A stretch of 64,000 nucleotides of DNA from Salipaludibacillus aurantiacus (GCF_900111295.1 NZ_FOGT01000012.1:58288-122287); one strand, 5' to 3'; shown: positions 55,501-63,501, counted from the stretch's first letter. Notes: a model not told the origin generated them from the sequence alone. Numbers and translations are program-made.

Positions 55501-56027
55501 TCTTTTTCAAGACGGGATAATATGATATGGATATCAACAAGCTTATCAAGCATCATTTTTCCAGAGGCTGAACGTTCTTCTTCATTTTCCAATAAAATAA
55601 TTTCTTCCCGAAGTGTTTCAGCATCTATCTGATATCGTTTCATTTCAGTTATGGTCTGTTCCATTTTTTCCACAAAACCAGGTCTTGCAGACGTTTTTTG
55701 AAACATTTGAAAACTTTCTTTATTCCGTTCGATTATTTTTCGTATGAGCATATGGATGCCGGTCTTTTCAATATGATAACGGGAGATCCCTCCAACTTCC
55801 TGAAGTACACGCAAAGCAAGCCGTGAAAAACTCAGGACCTGGACACGAGTCATCCCGCGTCCAAATTTCTTTATCAGGTTTCTTTCTACTTGGAATGTCA
55901 TCTGGTCAGGCACAAGATATATGACAGGAGCCCCCTGCGGGTCAGCCCTCGCCAATTCAAGTATTTCCTTTTCAATGCGGGTCGTTTTACCGCTTCCTGC
56001 CCGTCCTGTCACAAAATTTATAGCCAT
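52524..56027 (-). CDS. addB: ATP-dependent helicase/nuclease subunit B
   Basis: AddB is the partner subunit that recognises Chi and carries the second nuclease and an iron-sulfur cluster. Walker A is GRAGSGKTTR; the rest of the helicase is degenerate as expected. The four cysteines for the 4Fe-4S cluster are in FNACPFSQ and in CTFCSFKSFC. The nuclease motif is RILDYKSSSKD. 1167 residues. ATG 56027 is preferred over the GTG at 56036 because AGAGGTG lies 6-7 nt upstream. It is the first gene of the addB-addA-sbcD-sbcC unit. Confidence 0.95.
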   Translation of the reverse strand: MAINFVTGRAGSGKTTRIEKEILELARADPQGAPVIYLVPDQMTFQVERNLIKKFGRGMTRVQVLSFSRLALRVLQEVGGISRYHIEKTGIHMLIRKIIERNKESFQMFQKTSARPGFVEKMEQTITEMKRYQIDAETLREEIILLENEEERSASGKMMLDKLVDIHIILSRLEKELTDKYVGSEDYLQLLAEKLPESGNLKGTAFYIDGFYSFTPVEMNVLREIFKIAENVTISLTLDQPKAPGHILHPLDLFYETGTTYQQLILLCEDCELSDFSTEVLDVAKRFKTKGLQHLEANGGRRPAPPSEDSDGVNLISAVHKRGEVERVAREITSLVRSHNYRYGEIAILLRNMGEYADYFETVFRDENIPFFMDEKRSALNHPLVELIRSTLEIIHRHWRYESVFRALKTEFLFPDSENIREKVDQLENYVLAYGIQGKRWYSDERWTYHRMKTTAEYERDKTKEEYVYEEEINSLREELLHPVFLFQKRLKKSRTVRDYCSDLFQLLEDIGAAEKLERLRNEAAGDQNLREAREHDQMWDGIIHLLDQMVETSGDEPVSFELFMQMIDTGFESMKFSIIPPAFDQVVVASMETSRLSNIRCAFIMGVNDGVIPAKPDEGRMISEEERELLEEKGLELAPGAQRQLLNENFLIYMAQSTPSEKLYLTYPLADEEGRSLQPSMILNQLYDLFPSLEQDFACDTPADAGESNEIEFINHPQKTLSYLTQQLQGWKRGYPISKVWWDTYNWFINQPVWSGKAEQVLRSLTYHNKPEPISRQLTEKLYGKKLKTSVSRMEQFNACPFSQFANYGLKLKERETYKLEAPDIGTLFHAALKEMAEALRQKGKDFSHLSKQEASQMAKTIVDQLAPKIQRQILLSSSRFNYIQQKLEQVVARASAVLAEQAKKTGFSPAGLEVGFGPDEQLPPLTFQLENGYTVELAGRIDRVDKAESEEGLYVRILDYKSSSKDINLDDVYYGLAMQMLIYLDVVLSFAGDWLGSEVSPAGVLYFHVHNPMIQAEEKLTIEEIEEKILKEFKMKGLLSSSLNALKQMDLTLEQGRSDIVPAGLKKDGKPYANSKVISPDDYENLRTHLRNHVKQIGESILNGNIALTPYKKKQKIPCTFCSFKSFCQFDASLDSNDYRHLPAQSNDDILKVIRGGGDTDENES

Positions 56028-56063
56028 CTTGTTCACCTCTAAGCTTTAAATGTAGAATATACA

Positions 56064-56093
56064 ATCATACGTTCGTACTTTTTATTGTATCAA
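56064..56093 (-). promoter_or_regulatory. addB promoter
   Basis: TTGATA (56088-56093) and TATGAT (56064-56069) on the minus strand are separated by 18 nt, about 37 nt before the addB start. It is divergent to the YqjA-like gene. Confidence 0.6.
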
Positions 56094-56126
56094 AAAAACA
56101 GTAAGTAATATAGATAGATCTTTCCA

Positions 56127-56135
56127 TGATACAAT
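56127..56135 (+). promoter_or_regulatory. Extended -10 of the YqjA-like gene
   Basis: TGATACAAT (TACAAT at 56130-56135, with TG extension) lies 36 nt before the GTG start codon at 56172. Confidence 0.55.
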
Positions 56136-56171
56136 TAGACTGATGAATAAACAGATTCGGAGTGACTCACA

Positions 56172-57242
56172 GTGAAATTGAAAATAATTAGAAAAGGAAT
56201 TATAGGAAGAAGGATTATCAAAACAGCTATTGCCATTTTTATTACATCATTCATTTGTCTTGCCCTGGGTCTTCCGGCTATTTTTGCAGTGATTACTGCG
56301 ATCGTAACCGTTGAACCCACCACACACGATTCGATAAGAAAAGGGATGGAACGGTTCCCTGCCTCAGCCATTGGTGCCGGCCTGGCAGCCGGCTCTGTGT
56401 ATTTATTTGGAGAAAGCCCTTTATCTTACACTCTCGCAGGTGCTTTAACTATTATTTTCTGCCAGAAATTAAAGCTTCATTCCGGAACATTAGTAGCTGC
56501 TTTAACTGCGGTCGCTATGATTCCTGATTTACACGGGGATTTATTTTATTCTTTCCTTATCCGCTTAGGAACGACATCCATCGGGCTTCTTGTATCCACG
56601 TCTGTCAACGTGCTGATTCTGCCTGCTGATTATTTATCGAAAATTAAGAAACGGCACAAAAACCATATTAAAAACATGAAATATATTTTATCAGGTACCC
56701 TCGAAGAAATTATTAATAACAAAGAACATATCCGGCAATGTACGTTTGACGCCAACCCTTATGATTTGTTAAAACGGGAACTTTCACATACACAGCAGCT
56801 TATTGAATACCAGAGAAAAGAGCTTAAATATCACCGGTTTAAGATTACTAAATACCGCGAACTGGTCAGCCTGAAAAAAACTGCTGATTACCTCCAGCGG
56901 GCAGGTTTACATCTCGGTAATTTACATTTTTTACCCAAAACAATGAAACTTTCCGATTATGAAAGAAGATTAATTAAGCTCACCCGGGCAGAATTCAGCC
57001 ATATGCTGTCCCACATGGACGAACCTTTAAAAGATGACTACATCAGGTTAATAGATGAACTTAATAATCATTTACGGTACGAATTTTCTATTTCCCGACC
57101 GGTTAAAAAATATAATTATGAGCATCAGTTAAGTGAAAAAATTATACTGTTTTATGAGCTGATAGCTCTCCAGGATTTATTTGAGGACCTTCACCATCAC
57201 TTGCTTCACACTCAGGATAAAAAATACAACCCCGCCGATTGA
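56172..57242 (+). CDS. YqjA-like membrane protein, aromatic acid exporter family
   Basis: The 356-residue protein has four to five N-terminal transmembrane segments (about residues 12-150) and a long soluble C-terminal domain, the layout of the YqjA/DUF939 group related to FUSC transporters. Motifs include GLPAIFAVITAIVTVEPTTHDSI (see residues 36-58). Substrate unknown. Start is GTG at 56172 with GGAGTG 7 nt upstream. Confidence 0.82.
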   Translation: MKLKIIRKGIIGRRIIKTAIAIFITSFICLALGLPAIFAVITAIVTVEPTTHDSIRKGMERFPASAIGAGLAAGSVYLFGESPLSYTLAGALTIIFCQKLKLHSGTLVAALTAVAMIPDLHGDLFYSFLIRLGTTSIGLLVSTSVNVLILPADYLSKIKKRHKNHIKNMKYILSGTLEEIINNKEHIRQCTFDANPYDLLKRELSHTQQLIEYQRKELKYHRFKITKYRELVSLKKTADYLQRAGLHLGNLHFLPKTMKLSDYERRLIKLTRAEFSHMLSHMDEPLKDDYIRLIDELNNHLRYEFSISRPVKKYNYEHQLSEKIILFYELIALQDLFEDLHHHLLHTQDKKYNPAD

Positions 57243-57257
57243 ATTTTTTCCCCCTGA

Positions 57258-57290
57258 TGTGGCCCGTCCTCTGTCTGGGCCACAGCTTTC
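57258..57290 (+). terminator. Hairpin after the YqjA-like gene
   Basis: TGTGGCCC (57258-57265) pairs perfectly with GGGCCACA (57277-57284), 16 nt after the stop. The following T-tract is weak. Confidence 0.5.
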
Positions 57291-57297
57291 CATAACC

Positions 57298-57330
57298 ATA
57301 AAAAAGGCAGCTGGCTAAAACCAGCTGCCT
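57298..57330 (-). terminator. Terminator after the 29-codon ORF
   Basis: A perfect 10-bp stem (57321-57330 with 57305-57314, loop of 6) is followed by a run of Ts on the minus strand. Confidence 0.85.
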
Positions 57331-57356
57331 CTTACTGACTATTTAAGGATGTCTAG

Positions 57357-57446
57357 TTATCTCCTTGTTTTTCTTCTTTTAATAAATCTATAGACCATTG
57401 TTGCCCCTTTACCGAGCAGAATAAGTCGGGGAATATTTAATTTCAT
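57357..57446 (-). CDS. Candidate 29-residue cationic small protein
   Basis: This short ORF starts at ATG 57446 with AAAGGAGTG about 6-8 nt upstream and ends at TAA 57357. It encodes a hydrophobic first half (IPRLILLGKG) and a strongly basic end (FIKRRKTRR), so it could lie along the membrane. It begins 5 nt after the stop of the FAD enzyme and is followed by a strong terminator, so it would be the last gene of that transcript. Function unknown; conservation would be needed to prove it. Confidence 0.5.
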   Translation of the reverse strand: MKLNIPRLILLGKGATMVYRFIKRRKTRR

Positions 57447-57451
57447 TTCCG

Positions 57452-58816
57452 TCACTCCTTTGATTGACTTCTTTCCTCGTTTTTAAAATACCACGGATAA
57501 TCATTTTTATTGGAAAAAAGCATCTTCTCACTTTTTTTCTCAAAACGTTTTCTGGAAAATACCTGGCCCGGGCCTAAAAATCTTAATCCATCCAGTGCAC
57601 TGTATGGCCACCAGCCGATTCCGGAAATATTAAGCATATGCTTATAATGAAGCACCGGGTGTCTTTCAAGCCTTTTTAACGCAAACATCCTTCCGCGCTG
57701 TACCCATTTATAAGGCCAAGAATAAGCTAAAGCCGAAAGATGGCTAAGCCGGGACAGCCTGTCCGCCCGTTTCTTCCTTACTTTTTCAAATTTTCTTAGA
57801 TTGGCTGGATGCAAACGGCCTTCTTTAAACATCCAGACAAACAGTTCGCCTAACACAGCTCCGTCCTGTATAGCCAGATTCATCCCTTCACCGGCCATCG
57901 GATGCACTGTATGGGCAGCATCACCAATAATAACGGCGTTTCCTTTTACATAATTAGGTATATTATGCCGGATCGGAATCATTAATTGAATCTCTTTCCA
58001 GCTCTGTATATTTTCGGGATACCCTTTTAATCCCGGTTCAAAACGTTCAAAAGGTTTATAAAAAGTATGGAGCCCCTTCTTTTTCATTTCTTTATACTGT
58101 CCGGGTTTTATAAGCATAACACTGCGGACTTGATCTTCAGGAAGAGGGAATAAACCGATGAAGGAATCATGGGAAGCATACATTTTAGCTTGAGTGAAAT
58201 CTTTTGGTCTCGGGAAGGTGACTGTAAGGAACTGGTGGTTATACTGGGTCGTTATCACATGCTCGTTCATTGCTTTCCTTAGCAAAGAAGATCGTCCTTC
58301 AGCCCCCACAAAAAAATGTGCCTCGACTTCCACTTCTTCTCCGTCATATGCAATTTTTGCTTTTTCAAAACGTTTATTCCACTCATCCTTTACTGTGAAG
58401 GTTTGAAACGTTGCAGGGTTCCAATACGTAAAAGCAGGATATTTTTCCGCTTCTCTGATTACTAATTCTTTCAATTTTTCATGAGGGATCATCCTGGCCT
58501 CAGGGAAAGGACTGCTCAGCCGGTTATAATGCAATGGTATATAAAGCTCTTCTTTAAGTGTTCCATCTTTTTTCTCAGTCATTTCATAAGTATGAATTGT
58601 CGGGAGTGAGAAACTTGCTTCCACTATTTGGTACGCAATCCCCATCTCTTTGAAGATTTCTAAGGATTTAGGCTGCAGCAATTCACCTTTATAAATTTTT
58701 CCCGGTTGTTTAGCTTTTTCAACTACGAGTACCCGTACGTCCGCCTGGACGAGTTTGAGGGCTAATGTCAGCCCCCCTATTCCGCCTCCTATTATAACCA
58801 CATCATATTTTTCCAA
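57452..58816 (-). CDS. FAD-dependent monooxygenase, UbiH/PHBH type
   Basis: This 454-residue flavoprotein has the dinucleotide motif VVIIGGGIGGLTLALKL at the N-terminus, the FVGAEGRSSLLRKA segment and GDAAHTVHPMAGEGMNLAIQDG for FAD binding, typical of aromatic hydroxylases. The long Arg/Lys-rich C-terminus suggests peripheral membrane association. Start is TTG at 58816 with a moderate GGCGGTG upstream. The substrate is not clear. Confidence 0.85.
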   Translation of the reverse strand: MEKYDVVIIGGGIGGLTLALKLVQADVRVLVVEKAKQPGKIYKGELLQPKSLEIFKEMGIAYQIVEASFSLPTIHTYEMTEKKDGTLKEELYIPLHYNRLSSPFPEARMIPHEKLKELVIREAEKYPAFTYWNPATFQTFTVKDEWNKRFEKAKIAYDGEEVEVEAHFFVGAEGRSSLLRKAMNEHVITTQYNHQFLTVTFPRPKDFTQAKMYASHDSFIGLFPLPEDQVRSVMLIKPGQYKEMKKKGLHTFYKPFERFEPGLKGYPENIQSWKEIQLMIPIRHNIPNYVKGNAVIIGDAAHTVHPMAGEGMNLAIQDGAVLGELFVWMFKEGRLHPANLRKFEKVRKKRADRLSRLSHLSALAYSWPYKWVQRGRMFALKRLERHPVLHYKHMLNISGIGWWPYSALDGLRFLGPGQVFSRKRFEKKSEKMLFSNKNDYPWYFKNEERSQSKE

Positions 58817-58856
58817 CGTTTCACCGCCTTAAATTGCATACAAAACAGCAGAAAAA

Positions 58857-59531
58857 CTATAATCGTTTATTATCCGCCGTAAAATTGATATCTAAATTTC
58901 TTTTCTTTAATACTCTAAGAACGATTGCCGGTAGACCCAGGGCTACAGCAAATAAAAGAGCTGTAACTGCAATCATCCATGCATTTAACTCTGCAAAAGA
59001 GGCGCCCAGAAAATTAAACGCCAGCGTTCCCGGAATAATTCCAACCATGGTGCCCGCTAAATATTTATTAAAAGAAACCCGAGATAAAGCAGACAAGTAA
59101 CTTACAAAATCAAAATTAATGACTGGAATAATTCTTAAAGCAGTGATATAAAAAAAGCCATTGTCCTCTATTTTTTTCTGGATATGCTTTCCGCGCCCTC
59201 TCCAGCTTTTCTGAATAAAACGGCTGCCCAGCCTTCTTACGAGGAGAAATGAAAGGACTGCCCCCGTAAGCGAGCCGGTATAAGTGACGACAGGGCCCAG
59301 AAAAGGCCCGAACGCCAAGCCTCCAGCTACAGCAAGCACTGAGGCCGGAAATAACACAAAAGGCCTTAAACTGAAAAGTAAAATAAAGATTAATGGAGCC
59401 CAGATTCCAAATGATAAAACAGCTGCTTGAATTCGCATTGGATCAATATTTATATGATAATGATTAATGTAAAAACCGGTTCCAATAAGAAATACAAATA
59501 GACCAATTTTTACAAGTAAATTTGCAGGCAT
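58857..59531 (-). CDS. TVP38/TMEM64 family membrane protein
   Basis: This is a DedA-related protein with about six hydrophobic segments. The family block is visible: FPASVLAVAGGLAFGP and then ALRIIPVINFDFVSYLSAL with GIIPGTLAFNFLG. The start is uncertain. The ATG at 59531 has AAAGGAG 12 nt upstream; an ATG at 59558 has no good site. The family has been linked to lipid scrambling in membranes, but no function is assigned here. Confidence 0.82.
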   Translation of the reverse strand: MPANLLVKIGLFVFLIGTGFYINHYHINIDPMRIQAAVLSFGIWAPLIFILLFSLRPFVLFPASVLAVAGGLAFGPFLGPVVTYTGSLTGAVLSFLLVRRLGSRFIQKSWRGRGKHIQKKIEDNGFFYITALRIIPVINFDFVSYLSALSRVSFNKYLAGTMVGIIPGTLAFNFLGASFAELNAWMIAVTALLFAVALGLPAIVLRVLKKRNLDINFTADNKRL

Positions 59532-59626
59532 GTTTTTGGTGAACTCCTTTAAAGTCATTTAGTTTATATATAACCTTTTTTACTCCAGTTTAATCCGCAG
59601 GACCATTTTCTTTAGTTTAAGCTTTT

Positions 59627-60760
59627 CTACACGCCAAAACGATCCCGTTTAATTGCTTCATTTATATTGTAGTCATTTAAATCCAGTTCGACTGGTTTTC
59701 CCACGACCAGATCAGCGAGTTGCGAACCTAAGTAAGGCCCCGATGTTAATCCTGAAGCACCCAGTCCGTTAGCAGCAAACAGCCCCTTTGTCTCAGGCAC
59801 AGGTCCGGCAACAGGTAAAAAACCGGGTGTAAACGGACGAAACCCTACCCGCGCTTCCACATAGGCACTTTTTGCAAGGCCAGGGGCAACAGCTAAAGCT
59901 TCATTAAACACTTTCTGAAGCCCGCCGAGTGTCAGTGTATTATCAAATCCTGTATCGTCTTCCCGCGTCGCCCCGGCGACAATACGGCCGTTTCCGAAAC
60001 TTAAAATATAATAATCACCAGGCGGGATGATCACAGGCCACCTCTCATTATTTATATTCTTCATTGTTAAATGGACAATCTGGCCTTTTTGCGGCTTTAC
60101 TGAGAAATTCAAGCCTATAGGCGTAAGCAGCTCGTCAGCCCATGCACCGGACGCAGCTACCACCGCGTCTGCTTCTATTTTTTCTCCGTTAACTTCTGCT
60201 CCAGCTGCCCTGTTATTTTCCATTATAAGCGAGGCGTCGCCTTTTATTATTCGAACGCCAAGTTTTTCTGAAGCATTAATAAGTGAATCCCGGAGAGATC
60301 TTCCGTTGACCCGGGCACCTCCGCTTACGTAAACGCTCCCGTATCCGTCCGCGAGAGGGGGGAAGCAGGCTTTTGTCTCAGCAGAAGTCATCCGTTTAAT
60401 ATCGCCAATTTCAGGTGCATCTTCTCGTCGTTTATAGGCCCTCTCCTCGATCTTATCAAGTTTTGTTTCATCATGATGAACGGTCAGAGCTCCTACGCGG
60501 GCATAACCCGTGTTAACCTCTCCAAGATCCTCCAGTTCTTTAATAAGGCCTGGATAAAACTTTGCCCCGCCTTTAACCAGCCGGTACCAGGCTTTATTAC
60601 GTCTTTGTGATAACCAGGGACAAATTATTCCTGCTCCAGCATCCGTCGCCTGGCCTTGATCGCGCCGGTCAATTAATGTCACGCGGCATCCTTGTTTTGC
60701 AAGATGAAAAGCAGTTGAAGCGCCAAGAATGCCTCCTCCTATAACAATGTATGATTTCAT
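59627..60760 (-). CDS. FAD-dependent amino acid oxidase (glycine oxidase-like)
   Basis: This 377-residue DAAO-family flavoprotein has VIGGGILGASTAFHLA at the N-terminus and the GLFAANGLGASGLTSGP segment near the C-terminus. Relatives deaminate glycine or sarcosine-like amines, or act in thiamine synthesis as ThiO, but no thi genes are nearby, so the substrate stays open. GAGGGCC precedes the ATG. Confidence 0.82.
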   Translation of the reverse strand: MKSYIVIGGGILGASTAFHLAKQGCRVTLIDRRDQGQATDAGAGIICPWLSQRRNKAWYRLVKGGAKFYPGLIKELEDLGEVNTGYARVGALTVHHDETKLDKIEERAYKRREDAPEIGDIKRMTSAETKACFPPLADGYGSVYVSGGARVNGRSLRDSLINASEKLGVRIIKGDASLIMENNRAAGAEVNGEKIEADAVVAASGAWADELLTPIGLNFSVKPQKGQIVHLTMKNINNERWPVIIPPGDYYILSFGNGRIVAGATREDDTGFDNTLTLGGLQKVFNEALAVAPGLAKSAYVEARVGFRPFTPGFLPVAGPVPETKGLFAANGLGASGLTSGPYLGSQLADLVVGKPVELDLNDYNINEAIKRDRFGV

Positions 60761-60950
60761 AAGGGCCCTCTTTTCCTTAAAAATTATATGTAATTGTTTA
60801 TTTTACAAGACAAGCCAGCCAGTCTCAACGCTCACGCTCCCCGGCCGGCCGTATGAAAGTCACCTGGTTCTGATCGCCCCAGCGTAATTAATATTTTATA
60901 CTCCAGCAGTGAATATTAAAAACACTGACCAAAAAGGAGGCGATGAAACT

Positions 60951-61049
60951 GTGAGCAAAAACTCAAAATCCAAGCGGAATATTCAAAAAGGAAAAGAAGC
61001 TGTTCAGCCGGCACAAGGTGAAGAAAGACTTACTATTTCGAAGTCTAAA
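60951..61049 (+). CDS. Candidate small Lys-rich ORF, possibly frameshifted
   Basis: A GTG at 60951 with AAAGGAGG 10 nt upstream opens a 32-codon ORF rich in Lys and Ser (KNSKSKRNIQKGKEAVQP) and ending in YYFEV. The next frame is also open from 60955 to 61077, and its tail (ERLTISKSKNLPVNDKE) looks like a natural protein end. A one-base deletion near 61019-61021 would join the two into a 41-residue protein. Which reading is real cannot be decided here. Confidence 0.4.
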
Positions 61050-61099
61050 AACCTCCCCGTTAACGATAAAGAGTAATATAATTATTAAGGAGCCTAAAA

Positions 61100-61300
61100 A
61101 TGAAAAAAACAGGTAAGTCTGAATTAGAAAAAAGTAATATAGCTGAAAAAAACTTCTTTAACGATGTGGACAGAATGATTAATGAAGGGCTTGGAGGCGG
61201 AACTGTAAACAGAAGAAAAAACTCGGGGAAAATTGAAGAAGCAAGAGACCTTGAAGCAGAATATCCTCCTCATTTTGTTGAAAATAGTGAAGAGGAATAG
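61100..61300 (+). CDS. Small acidic hypothetical protein
   Basis: This 66-residue ORF is not recognised. It has a Lys/Glu-rich start, the glycine stretch GLGGGTVN and an acidic end. AAGGAG lies 8 nt before the ATG. With the preceding small ORF it may form a two-gene unit. A hairpin after it supports a transcript end. Confidence 0.65.
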   Translation: MKKTGKSELEKSNIAEKNFFNDVDRMINEGLGGGTVNRRKNSGKIEEARDLEAEYPPHFVENSEEE

Positions 61301-61319
61301 CCAAGAGAGGCTAATACAG

Positions 61320-61355
61320 AAAAAGGAATGATCTCACAATGAGAATCATTCCTTT
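61320..61355. terminator. Bidirectional terminator between convergent genes
   Basis: AAAGGAATGAT and ATCATTCCTTT form a perfect 11-bp outer stem around CTCACAATGAGA, with A- and T-rich flanks on both sides. It separates the 61100 gene from the FMN reductase gene. Confidence 0.75.
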
Positions 61356-61384
61356 TGCCTGTATTTAATATTCAGTCTGGGCAA

Positions 61385-62002
61385 TTACTGTGTATTACCT
61401 TTAGCCGGGATAGGGTTTTCCTTTAAAATACGGGACATATGAACGAGGTTATGGCTCATCATTGTCACATTTTTCTGAGTGAACTCGCTGTCCTGGCCTG
61501 CTTCCAGATAGGAAGGACCTGGTCCTGCTTCTCCTACCCAGTAGGCTTCGGCATTAGGAGGAATCGTAAAACCAAGATGCTGAAGGACAAAAATGACCGG
61601 CATAGCTGTCTGTTTCCCGCCATCTTCATTCCCTGTCACAATAGCTCCGGCTACCGTATTGTAGTAAACCGGCTGGCCTTTATCATTCGTTTCACTGCTG
61701 CTGGCATCCAGCTTTTCCAATACCAGTTTGGTTATACTGCTCAATTGACCTTCCCATACAGGAGAGCCTATGACAAAGATGTCAGCTTCTTTTATTTTTT
61801 CGAAAAGCTTTGGCCATTCATCCCCTTCTCCCATATCCGGTTCCATGCCAAACGGGATATTATAATCAGCTGCTCTGATTTCCTCTGTCTTCACCCCTTC
61901 ATTCTCCAGTATTTTGGCTGATTCCTGAATTAAACCGCTCGTATTCGATTTGTCATCACTGGTTTTTAAAGACGTATTTAGATACAGTGCCTTTAAAGTC
62001 AT
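61385..62002 (-). CDS. NAD(P)H-dependent FMN reductase, flavodoxin fold
   Basis: This 205-residue protein has the flavodoxin-like start KALYLNTSLKTS and the phosphate loop region FVIGSPVWEGQLSS, typical of NADPH-dependent FMN reductases and related quinone reductases. The C-terminal half binds the second subunit. AAAGGGTG precedes the ATG. Substrate unknown; it is divergent from dapA. Confidence 0.82.
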   Translation of the reverse strand: MTLKALYLNTSLKTSDDKSNTSGLIQESAKILENEGVKTEEIRAADYNIPFGMEPDMGEGDEWPKLFEKIKEADIFVIGSPVWEGQLSSITKLVLEKLDASSSETNDKGQPVYYNTVAGAIVTGNEDGGKQTAMPVIFVLQHLGFTIPPNAEAYWVGEAGPGPSYLEAGQDSEFTQKNVTMMSHNLVHMSRILKENPIPAKGNTQ

Positions 62003-62207
62003 TAGTTATCACCCTTTATCCAAATCTGTTTTTGCTAATTTGTCTATTCCCAGACTCTTTGATTTTAAACATTTAATGGAATAAGTATCTGATGTTTGGC
62101 GATGCCCAAAATAGGAAACAGCTTTTATAAATATTACGTTTTTATTAATAATCCGACATCCCCCATCCCCTTTTATTTGACCTCAAGGATTCCCGGGGAA
62201 AAATGTA

Positions 62208-62249
62208 TTGCAAACCGTGACGAACTTTGATAGAGTGAAGTCAAAGTTC
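62208..62249 (+). promoter_or_regulatory. dapA promoter within a perfect dyad
   Basis: TTGCAA (62208-62213) and TAGAGT (62231-62236) are spaced by 17 nt, with a TG extension just before the -10. The -10 lies between the arms of a perfect inverted repeat, GAACTTTGA (62222-62230) and TCAAAGTTC (62241-62249). Such a site could be a repressor operator acting in addition to the riboswitch. Confidence 0.6.
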
Positions 62250-62269
62250 ATATATTTACTTCAATATTT

Positions 62270-62460
62270 TTGAAGTGAGTTTAGAGGTGCAAAGGCCATT
62301 AGTACATGCCGGGAGGATAATGAGGTCCACTGAAAGGCATGGAAAGGGGAATTTGCCGAAGCAGCAGGCGGCTCATTTGTTTGCTGTTGGGTCTGTGATC
62401 AAATAGATGCAGAACTGTCGTATAGCCAACGGGCTATATGGAGGGCTATCTCACGCTGGA
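62270..62460 (+). promoter_or_regulatory. Lysine riboswitch (L box)
   Basis: The conserved L-box blocks appear in order: AGAGGTGC at the 5' side, the CTGAAAGGCATGGAAAGGGGAA block, TTGCCGAAGC, a TTTGCTGTTGGGTCTG block, ACTGTC, and GGAGGGCTATCTCAC at the 3' side. GTGAG (62275-62279) and CTCAC (62450-62454) close P1. Bound lysine should favour the terminator at 62483-62517. Confidence 0.95.
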
Positions 62461-62482
62461 TGACCGTTTTAAACACTTCCAC

Positions 62483-62517
62483 GCAGCAACGAGCCCTTCG
62501 TTGGTGCTTTTTAATTT
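62483..62517 (+). terminator. Riboswitch-controlled terminator before dapA
   Basis: A 10-bp stem with one mismatch (62483-62492 with 62498-62507, loop of 5) is followed by TTTTTAATTT. It lies 23 nt after the L box and 91 nt before the dapA start. Confidence 0.88.
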
Positions 62518-62608
62518 GTATAAACGGTTCTTCATGCGATTTAGCTCTATTCAGGAACTTAGCGTCACCAGCCCCTGGTGGCAAATATTTCGAATAGAGG
62601 TGATTTAC

Positions 62609-63496
62609 ATGAATTTCGGACAAGTGTTAACAGCTATGGTCACACCATTTGACCAGGATGGTAATGTCGATTTTCAGGCAACTAAGGAATTAATTAATCA
62701 TTTATTGGAAAACGGTTCTGATGGTATTGTAGTAGCCGGTACCACAGGTGAAACCCCTACCCTGTCGATTCAGGAGAAAGCTGAGCTTTACAGGTTTGCT
62801 GTTGAGACAGCTGACGGCCGGGCGCCGGTTCTGGCAGGTACAGGTACAAACAGTACACGGGCTGCCATTGAACTGACACGTCTCGCAACCCAGGCTGGTG
62901 TAGACGGCGTCATGCTCGCCACACCTTATTATAATAAGCCGAATCAGGAAGGGATGTATCAGCATTTTAAAGCTATTGCTGACTCTACCCACTTACCTGT
63001 TATGTTATATAACGTACCTGGAAGAAGTGTCGTTAACCTTCTTCCCGAAACAGTCGTCCGGTTATCGGAAATTTCCAACATTGTATCTATAAAAGAAGCC
63101 AGCGGTGATCTGGATGCCATGTCTGAAATTATTCAGAATACGCCGGAAGACTTTACACTTTACAGCGGAGATGATTCCTTGACTCTTCCAATTCTTTCGA
63201 TCGGCGGGAACGGCGTCGTTTCAGTTGCCTCACATATTATAGGCAATGAAATGAAAGCTATGGTCACAGCCCACCAGAACGGGCAGCCGCAATATGCTGC
63301 TTCTCTTCACAGAGAGCTGGTTCCGGTTATGAACGCAATGTTCAGTGCACCTAGCCCTGCCCCTGTTAAGGCTGCTTTAGAAATGAGCGGTGTTAAAGTG
63401 GGATCCGTCCGTCTGCCTATGGTTCCTCTTACCCCGGACGAGTCTCAAAAGGTCTACAATGCCATCCGACATAAAATTTTTTCATCAGCAGTATAG
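62609..63496 (+). CDS. dapA: 4-hydroxy-tetrahydrodipicolinate synthase
   Basis: DapA condenses pyruvate with aspartate semialdehyde in lysine and diaminopimelate synthesis. The Schiff-base lysine is Lys162 (IKEASGD), Tyr134 and Thr45-Thr46 (AGTTGE) complete the active site. The ATG at 62609 with AGAGGTG upstream gives the normal 295 residues; 57 upstream in-frame codons overlap the riboswitch and terminator and are not coding. The gene stands alone, without asd or dapG, under its own lysine riboswitch. Confidence 0.96.
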   Translation: MNFGQVLTAMVTPFDQDGNVDFQATKELINHLLENGSDGIVVAGTTGETPTLSIQEKAELYRFAVETADGRAPVLAGTGTNSTRAAIELTRLATQAGVDGVMLATPYYNKPNQEGMYQHFKAIADSTHLPVMLYNVPGRSVVNLLPETVVRLSEISNIVSIKEASGDLDAMSEIIQNTPEDFTLYSGDDSLTLPILSIGGNGVVSVASHIIGNEMKAMVTAHQNGQPQYAASLHRELVPVMNAMFSAPSPAPVKAALEMSGVKVGSVRLPMVPLTPDESQKVYNAIRHKIFSSAV

Positions 63497-63501
63497 CAGC
63501 A

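Noticed and set aside
56060..56076. Possible LexA/DinR site at the addB promoter
   Set aside because: Only the CGAAC half matches; the other half is poor.
62438..62608. N-terminal extension of dapA by 57 codons
   Set aside because: It lies within the lysine riboswitch and its terminator, has no ribosome-binding site, and the start at 62609 gives the standard length.
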